Below, in pieces: positions 57,894 through 64,000 of a stretch of 64,000 nucleotides of DNA. A model generated the notes under the pieces. It saw only the letters and a program-made list of their open reading frames with translations, did not search any database and had not been told where the DNA came from. This stretch comes from Halichondria panicea (lineage: Eukaryota > Porifera > Demospongiae > Suberitida > Halichondriidae). Positions within the stretch are counted from its first letter, which is position 1. Each line of letters opens with the position of its first letter. A program made the position numbers and the translations under genes. The stretch spans positions 992,001 to 1,056,000 of the forward strand of contig NC_087382.1 of NCBI RefSeq assembly GCF_963675165.1, in the 5' to 3' direction.

Positions 57894-59320
57894 ATTTCAC
57901 TCACTAGTTGGTCCAGAGTTTGTTGTACACAATTTTGCACAGGAGCTATGCAGGGGGGCGAGGAGGGATTGGGGGTGTGGAGGTGGCCCAGGAAAAGTGC
58001 TGCAATCTGAAAATTACAACGCCATTGTCATGATCACCGTACAAATGCTGGTATTGTATATTCTGTATTCTGTATTCTGTAGTTAATAGCACCCTTTCGA
58101 GTGCTCTACGGAAATTATTGGCCCTCCGCCAAGTTGTTATAATTTTATGTATTATTTTGTATAATTTTCGAACCTCTGCTCGGCTAATAATTTCCGTAGA
58201 GTACGAGCATAAACAGTATACACGTAACTGGTTTGTAGTTGGCTGCCACTTGGCAGTAGCATTTGCAGCTCTTTTCTCACTGCAGCTACCAATAGCTAGC
58301 ACTCTAGTGTAGAGCTATCTCACTCTTCAATTTATGCTGCTATGTAGAACAGCAACTTCCTACAAACAAATTTTCCCACCCCAGATTCTGAAGAGACTGC
58401 AAAAAGCAGCTAGCTAGTGCTGAATGAAAGTATGTGGCAGCAATGATAGCTGAAAGTCTAGCTCTATCGTTAGCCAGGAGCCCATAAAGAGAAGGAGCGG
58501 CTGACTATGGGGATCACGTTTTGTAAGTGGTTATGACCGCATTTCTATATATGCAGAGTCACTTAAGTGGTTGAATCCCTACACGTGTTATATGCAATGC
58601 AGGGCTGCAGTTTGCAAGCACTTAGTCGCTTCCATACAAGAAAGTGCGGTTTCACGGGCAATTACGAAACGTGATCCCCCGAGTATACGTTGAAGTTAGC
58701 CGCTCCTTCTTTTTATGGGCTCCTGCGTTAGCCTATAGACCAAATGGCCGCATAGCTATAATACCTTGCATGTGGGCGTCATATATAAGCACTGTGGTAG
58801 CCTCGTCCCTATAGGCCAAAAATTGTCTCTAAAATAGTGCTATATAGGTAGCCAACTATTCTTCTTCCTTTTGTTCTTTTAGAGACAAATCGGCCTGGGA
58901 ATGAGACAAGCACTGTGGTTGCTTCATGTAGCACTGTGGTTGGTTTCATATAGCACTGACTCAGTATGGTTGGTTTCAGATAGCTGTGGTTGTTTTCATA
59001 TGGCACTGTGGTTGTCATAGCACTGTATGGTGGCATAGTTTTCATATGATCTCTATGAATGGCTTCCATACTATAAACGGTAATACATTATAGCATTATG
59101 GATAACTAACCAACTATAGGTATATAAAATGAGCAGAAATGAGCTCTGTCACTGTCTTGTTGATGAAGAAAAGAGAATAAGAGCAGGTAAATAGCAGTTA
59201 CTGCCATTTGCATGCACTTATACGCAATAATTAGTGGGTGTGGTTTTACTTTGCGGTGGCGCAAGAACCCTGTTGCCTTCTTCCCGTCTAATTACGCCCC
59301 TGATCATGGTATGCATATAC
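57894..59320. other. Intron between DEATH and linker exons, filled with hairpins
   Basis: Palindrome 58100-58203 (TCTACGGAAATTATT arms); MITE 58477-58730 (AGGAGCCCATAAAGAGAAGG ends); TAGCCTCGTCCC-type MITE at about 58800-58915; TGTGGTTG-type tandem repeats 58915-59030. Confidence 0.6.
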
Positions 59321-59599
59321 CTGTACAATCCTTCTCTATAGCCTCAGCGACATCATTCTGTCCAACTGTTGGTGCTCTGAGACTCAGACATATTTCAGAA
59401 TAAGTGAGAGGACCATTTTCCATGCGAGCAGCTATCATTTCACGTAGACAAGTTTGGTTCTTATCTCGATGATCGTTTTTTATATTCATGAGGGTGTTAT
59501 AACTTAATCCCAGGGCGAGTCCCAAATCCAACCAATTTCTAGCGGCATTTATCAGTTTATCATAAACAAACTGTATATCACTGAGAGTCAGAATTGAAC
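59321..59599 (-). CDS. NLR DEATH-domain exon, copy B
   Basis: 279 nt between acceptor TTTGTAG and donor GTATAT. The pattern LSDIQFVYDKLI, WLDLGLALGLS, NTLMNIK, CLREMIAARMEN, LTYSEICLSLRAP and VAEAIEKDC fits a DEATH domain. Phase 2-in/1-out joins it to the 2A exon upstream and the linker exon downstream. It would recruit DEATH adaptors upon activation. Absent from copy A. Confidence 0.75.
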
Positions 59600-59704
59600 C
59601 TACAAAAAAAGTAATATATAGCATACACATTTTTTACACGCGCATGCATGCTCTATAAAATAACTGACAACAGCAAGTTTTTATTATAGGTGACACCAGC
59701 TTAC

Positions 59705-59781
59705 CAAGCGTTGGTCCAGGATTTGCTTCAACATCTCCTGACTGTAACAGCAAGCAGAATATCAGTAACAGTATACACAGA
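59705..59781 (-). CDS. Exon with hydrophobic leader and 2A translational-recoding motif
   Basis: The frame reads LCILLLIFCLLLQSGDVEANPGP (about 23 residues, motif GDVEANPGP at 59712-59738), then TL, and splices in phase (CTT G|GT) into the DEATH exon. D-V/I-E-x-N-P-G-P is the 2A consensus, at which the ribosome skips a peptide bond. N-terminal 2A sequences that double as signal peptides are described for sponge and sea-urchin NLR proteins. The exon probably begins at 59781 after a CCCCCCACTCTCGATCAG acceptor. The start codon is in an unseen upstream exon, since no ATG lies in frame back to a TGA at 59805-59807. Confidence 0.75.
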
Positions 59782-59828
59782 CTGATCGAGAGTGGGGGGC
59801 AACATCAGTCGATTAGTGCTCTGAACTC

Positions 59829-60118
59829 TCACTTGGAACTTGGTCGGCTTTTCTTGAGTCTCAAAAACTAGAAAGTAGACATTAAAAAATTATAGTGGAA
59901 GGAAATCTATTTGATTACCTGAAGAAGTGCAAAAGTGATCTTCAATTGTTTCCGAGGGTTCCATCTCACCAAGCAGGAAATAATGAGTGAGTAGCAGGTG
60001 ATAAACACAGCTGACAGAATGAGAACGGCCAGGGCACTTCCCTTCCATCCCAGCTGACAAGGAAACACTCCAGTCCAACTCAAGTCAACTACAGGGCAAT
60101 CAAGATGTGGGGGAGGAG
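59829..60118 (-). CDS. Terminal exons of a single-pass membrane protein
   Basis: Exon 59919-60118 (acceptor CTACACAG, donor GTAATC): Pro/Cys-containing outside part, then ALAVLILSAVFITCYSLII and a basic CLVRWNPRKQLK. Exon 59829-59867 adds FLRLKKSRPSSK and a stop. The outside part probably continues in exons further upstream, perhaps the lectin exon, but that exon ends in a stop in its best frame. Different frame reading of the same DNA gives a weaker, Met-started peptide. Confidence 0.45.
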
Positions 60119-60728
60119 CTGTGTAGGGAAGTTGTAAAAATTAATTCCTCTGCTGTTGTGACAACACAGTTGTGGTTATGATTCCGTGAATACCACGCAA
60201 TACACTAATGCATGGCTGTTATAAACGAACTTTTCACAGTACGGGGCGTGCATGTGCTTGTAAATAGTTAGCCTATATAAATATGCTTGGTAGCTATGCC
60301 AGTCAGATCCTTGATGTGCTTTGTTGGTCCAATGGAATGATGGAACGTTGTTTTTGCAATCTAGACCTAGTTTCTTGAATTGTTACATTAATGATCTTTA
60401 CTGTAAAAGGTCCAAGCGCGGCCTGGACCCAAGACTACCTTGTTCTGGTGAAGTTCTTCTACTGAGCAGCTCCCATTGAAACTGGGTCAGGAATACCGAG
60501 TCAAACTGGGTCAGGGGTGGTCACTAAGTGTCCCCTTTTCCAGGGAGAATGCATCAAATCATAGATAAACGAATAGAATTATTAATTAGTCTATGATACA
60601 ACTCTTTATAATTAAACTTTTTACACACGTCTCACCGTTACTGCTAACTTCCTAACTAAGTATATACTATACACAGTTGACAAGATCAATCAGTTCCAGT
60701 GCATTAGCTATACATAATGCAGCTATAC
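60119..60728. other. Spacer or intron, nothing recognised
   Basis: No repeat element or exon identified; contains GCGCGGCCTGGACCCAAGAC-like MITE remnants near 60415. Confidence 0.4.
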
Positions 60729-61003
60729 TCAGCATTGCAGATGAAACTGTGACGTTTTCCCCTGAGCCTCCTTTGACAAGCTGTCCCTTATGAAGTGTCC
60801 ATCGGGGCATTTTGCAAAGGCAATAAAGTTCTTTTGACAGCCAGGATAAGGATCCGTGAGAATGTCAGTAGATACAGTTCCAGAGCAGCTGGTCTTTCCT
60901 TCACACAGACTCTTGACCCACTTAGTGCTAGTGTATTCAACTTTGGAGTCGGGACCATCATTTGTACAAGTTGCACCATAATAGGCGAACCGGACAGTCA
61001 TAC
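60729..61003 (-). CDS. SUEL-type (Gal_Lectin) carbohydrate-binding exon
   Basis: After an acceptor GTGTAG: VRFAYYGATC, VKSLCEGKTSCSGTVSTDIL, DPYPGCQKNFIAFAKC. YG near the start, C-x-G-K-x-x-C in the middle and DP-x-PG-x-x-K...A-K-C at the end are the signature of SUEL/rhamnose-binding lectin domains, here about 75 residues, slightly short. It ends at a stop. Likely extracellular sugar binding. The upstream exons were not found, so the gene is partial in this reading. Confidence 0.7.
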
Positions 61004-61299
61004 CTACACCAGATAAAGGGAAGGTATAATAATTATAATTATGTATCCAGATAATCCATTGCTACTTTGATCGAACAATTAGTCGGCAGAACCATGTTAA
61101 TTATTATTGATAGAGTTTTAATTAGCAGCGCAATTATTATGGTTAACAGTGTCTTCATCAACATTTATGTCTTGCACTCAAACGAATGTATATAGCTAGA
61201 TCTATATAATTATGACAGTTTTTAATTGACATGAATAGCTGCATATGGGCCATTTTATTGAAGCAGAGCATTCTTCAGCTGATAATTCTGTGTGCCCTT

Positions 61300-61667
61300 T
61301 CTCGGTATAGACAAATAGTTAGCTAAGTGATACTAGACAGGCTAGATCTAAATAGAAACAGGTTCTATTCCGCTATATGCAATTGAAATACTGTAGCTAA
61401 ACTATAGCAAGCATTCATGCAAATTGACTTCACTATTGCTGTGCCAACAATTCTTAGATAGAGAGCAAAGTGAGTACAAAATGGCTGCAAGAGCACAAAA
61501 TACAGTGATGGAGGCCCTGGGTGGGGCTCACATGAACAAAGGGAGGAAATGTTTAACAATAGTGAGGCTAAATGCTAGAGTCCAAAAGTACAACTTAACA
61601 GCAGCAAATTATGGTTTAAATTGTAGTAAATATTACGTAATAAGGTATAATATGTATGCACCAACAT
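61300..61667 (-). repeat. Possible 3' LTR of a BEL/Pao element
   Basis: On the minus strand GGCCGGCGG is followed by TATGTTGGTGCATACATATT, which fits a polypurine tract and a TGTTG LTR start downstream of a BEL/Pao pol end. The other end and a second LTR were not found, so the extent is a guess. Confidence 0.4.
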
Positions 61668-61716
61668 ACCGCCGGCCAAGACCAAGTGGTCTTACAAATT
61701 AAATGGTGTGCATCAG

Positions 61717-62532
61717 TCATTGTTCCTCATTCGGTAGAAGCAATGCTAGCTTCGTCACAGGGCGAGTATATGTTCCGGTAGCAGTTCTAACAGTGGCTAC
61801 GCGTACCAAATTATCTTTTCCAGGGTGTACTTTGACGACTCTGGCTAGTGGCCATTTAGTGGGTATGGGTGAATTCTCATGGATGAGAACCAAATCGCCA
61901 GTTTCTATGTTTCTGGTGGGGTGACGCCATTTCGTGAATCGTCCAATTTGAGTAACGTACTCTGAGGACCATCGGTTCCAAAAATGCCGTAACAATGATT
62001 TGCAAAGTTGCCAACGCTTTAGGAGAGAAATTGATCGGCTTGAGGGGGTCGTTTCTGGCAGAGCAGTGAGAGGTTTGCCGATAATGAAGTGACCAGGAGT
62101 GAGTGCTTCTATACCATCATCGTCATTCACGAGGGAAGCAAGAGGTCGGCTGTTGAGACAAGACTCAATCTGGGCTAACAGAGTAGACAGCTCTTCATAA
62201 GTTAGTTTCACTTCACCCAAAACTCGTCTTAAGTGGGTCTTTGTTGATTTGACGGCGGCTTCCCAGATTCCACCAAAGTGAGGTGCGCGCTAAGGGATGA
62301 ATTTCCATGTCACTCCTTTGTCAGAAAGGTAGCGGTTGACTTCGTCTTGAGTGGATTGGTTCTGGAGGAATTGGTAGAGTTCCCTGATCTCTCTGGCAGC
62401 TCCGGTGAAGTTTGTGCCGTTGTCGCTCCATACAAGTGAGGGGAGGCCACGCCGAGCAATGAAGCGTTTGAAACAAGCAATGAATGCCTCAGATGTTAGG
62501 TCAGTCACCAACTCCAGGTGGACTGCCATGTC
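61717..62532 (-). pseudogene. pol: BEL/Pao retrotransposon integrase remnant
   Basis: Two adjoining frames: 62290-62529 with [10 protein letters not shown] and [17 protein letters not shown], and 61717-62220 with LAQIESCLNSRPL, LTPGHFIIGKPL, GDLVLIHE and WPLARVVKVHPG. These are the integrase core and the DUF5641 tail of BEL/Pao elements. They are separated by one TAG at 62290-62292; the FGGIWEAAVK segment with the catalytic Glu follows in the same frame. Everything upstream of AVHLE is missing. Dead fragment. Confidence 0.9.
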
Positions 62533-62539
62533 GAGGAAC

Positions 62540-63165
62540 TCAAAGAATTGAGGGAGCTCATCTTCCCCAGTGGAGAAGAGGGGTGTGTGTATTAGGAGGT
62601 GGGTTCACTGTATATTCACTATAGAAGGTAACTTCATGCAAGGCACCTGACTTTAAATGTAGTTATAGACGTGATTGTACTTGCAGTTGCAGTTACTGTT
62701 ACTGTAGCCTTTAAGACTATCCCAGGGAATAATAGGCATGTCTATTTTTGGTAAAGATCATTACATTAAGTTTTGCAAACAACGTTTTCATTGCTGAAAG
62801 TGGATCCAGTTTAGTCAGCAAGATAACAATGAGAATTATGATTATGTAATGTATCAGTTGTGTGCTGTGTTTATGTCTACGTCTTAATTTGTCTATAATT
62901 ATTATGTCATATTTTTGGGGAAACATCTGAGAATAATTGAATTTTTTCAAGCACATTTTTCAATTTTTTAGAATAATGGGTGAAAAAAGCATAATTTATC
63001 AGGGTCTATTGTGGGGCCCATTAGCTATTGTGGCTACTGCATGTATGTGAATCTTAATTGTCAGTGTACAGACTTGCTCACTACTGATTCACATCACTGG
63101 CATGCCATGAGTGTAGGAATGATAATGATTTGACAGAAACTGTGCGTTGTTTTATTCTGTTCCCT
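62540..63165. other. Spacer, nothing recognised
   Basis: AT-rich, no repeat pair or exon identified. Confidence 0.4.
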
Positions 63166-63169
63166 TCAG

Positions 63170-63690
63170 TTTTATTCGTTCGCCGTCTCGTTGTATCAAG
63201 TACGATGCTAAAGGAGGAAAGTTGAGATCAGCTTTCTGCAAAGTAGTAGGTATAATCATAACTCTTACAAAAGTTAGCTGCGTGCTTATGTGCATGTTAT
63301 ATATAATTATCCAGCGGCTCACGTACTATCACTATCAACACTCTTAGTCGTACTATTTTTACCACCACTTTTTATTTCTAAGATGATAGATTTGTTCTGA
63401 AGCAGGTCAAGTCAATAGAGATATCATCATTCGAGCTCTTTGCTCCTCACTACCTCAAGCACGTCACAAAGGCTCTGGAAGATAAGGTATATAAAATTAT
63501 ATGGATGCCGTGGCTTTTCCTAGCTTAGTTATTCTGTAGTGCTGGCTGTATTAGAAAAAAAATATCCACTTTAAACACAGCACCAACAAGGTGTTCGATT
63601 TGAAGGGCTCCAAATCTGTCTAAAGAGAGCAGTGGGGACGTACTGTTTTGATGAGAACTACCTTCAATGTACGTGATACTTGTTTAAACT
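63170..63690 (+). pseudogene. PIKfyve-like phosphoinositide kinase fragment
   Basis: Exon 63170-63249 (acceptor CCCTTCAG): FIRSPSRCIKYDAKGGKLRS. Exon 63383-63486 in phase: DDRFVLKQVKSIEISSFELF then APHYLKHVTKALEDK, the nucleotide-binding lobe of a PIPK/PIKfyve kinase. Next, near 63590, KVFDLKGS, and after a frame shift VLFDENYLQ, both PIKfyve landmarks. The block that should lie between ALEDK and FDLKGS, including the catalytic MENL region, has no room in the 105-bp gap. Internal loss plus the frame break marks a partial, probably nonfunctional copy. Confidence 0.75.
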
Positions 63691-63889
63691 AACTGTCAGC
63701 TGATTTAGTAGCACATGATTTAGAAGCCTGCATGAAATCACTTCTGTAGTATCTCGAGTATAGAAAGCGTCCGAGTCCTATAATATATCCGACTAGAAAA
63801 ACATTTGCAATGTGAAAAATTGCTAGGATTGGCCAGGGGAACCACAAAAAAGCGTGGGAACAAGAAATCAGACGAGAGCATAACTCCAA
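63689..63889 (-). other. Short hydrophobic open frame
   Basis: 66 codons with one membrane-like stretch (PILAIFHIANVFLVGYIIGL). Could be an exon end of a gene beyond the window; no family recognised. Confidence 0.2.
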
Positions 63890-64000
63890 TCCGTTACAAC
63901 GTCAATCACATGTATACTGGTAGTTTTCCCATGTTTTCCCAGCCAATATGCCACGCAATTTTTACTGGTGGAGTGATGACCAATCCCTATATATATTTAT

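Noticed and set aside
59890-60078. Met-started 62-residue peptide
   Set aside because: The alternative frame of the same DNA gives a membrane helix, a basic flank and proper splice sites, so the exon model is preferred.

Overview
Eukaryotic nuclear DNA, most consistent with a demosponge of the Amphimedon type. The support is short GT-AG introns (often 40-90 bp), NACHT/LRR (NLR) genes with a DEATH exon and an N-terminal 2A motif, an SUEL-type lectin exon, AT-rich spacers full of ATGCATGC-like words, and a very dense load of miniature inverted-repeat elements. There are no operons, rRNA genes, intact tRNA genes or CRISPR arrays.

Layout. 1-9.9 kb: a multi-exon minus-strand gene that joins a B-box-like zinc finger, a RecQ-type helicase with RQC region, a zinc-chelating module, a MULE-type DDE transposase and an apparent C48 (Ulp1-like) protease exon. 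Its last visible exon is split by a young Ty3/Gypsy element (186-4540, identical 150-bp LTRs, TSD TCGAC). 10.1-10.5 kb: a tandem repeat. 11.4-18.0 kb (copy A) and 51.4-57.9 kb (copy B): a segmental duplication carrying a small two-exon membrane gene with a YENV tail and an NLR gene. Copy A has lost the NACHT core; copy B keeps NACHT and the upstream 2A and DEATH exons but its LRR part is broken. Copy B is also cut by a 1.4-kb insert carrying a fragment that looks like the C-terminal helicase of a CRESS-DNA virus Rep.

18-26 kb: inverted repeats and an inverted duplication, no gene recognised. 27.1-40.6 kb: a nine-exon, 523-residue dynamin-like GTPase gene; every splice phase works, while its introns hold nested foldback elements and MITEs. 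40.6-46.5 kb: repeats. 46.6 kb: a DEATH-domain exon. 47.0-48.1 kb: a pogo-like non-autonomous element. 48.4-50.3 kb: a degenerate RING fragment and a possible tyrosine-recombinase (Crypton/DUF3504-like) fragment. 57.5-59.8 kb: 5' exons of NLR copy B. 59.8-61.0 kb: a small membrane-protein gene end and an SUEL lectin exon. 61.7-62.5 kb: a BEL/Pao integrase remnant. 63.2-63.7 kb: a PIKfyve-like lipid kinase fragment on the plus strand.

Together the window shows innate-immunity-type genes (NLR, DEATH, GTPase, tyrosine-tail membrane proteins, lectin) set in an active, layered transposon landscape. The two NLR copies have decayed in complementary ways. All calls come from reading the sequence; no database search was possible.
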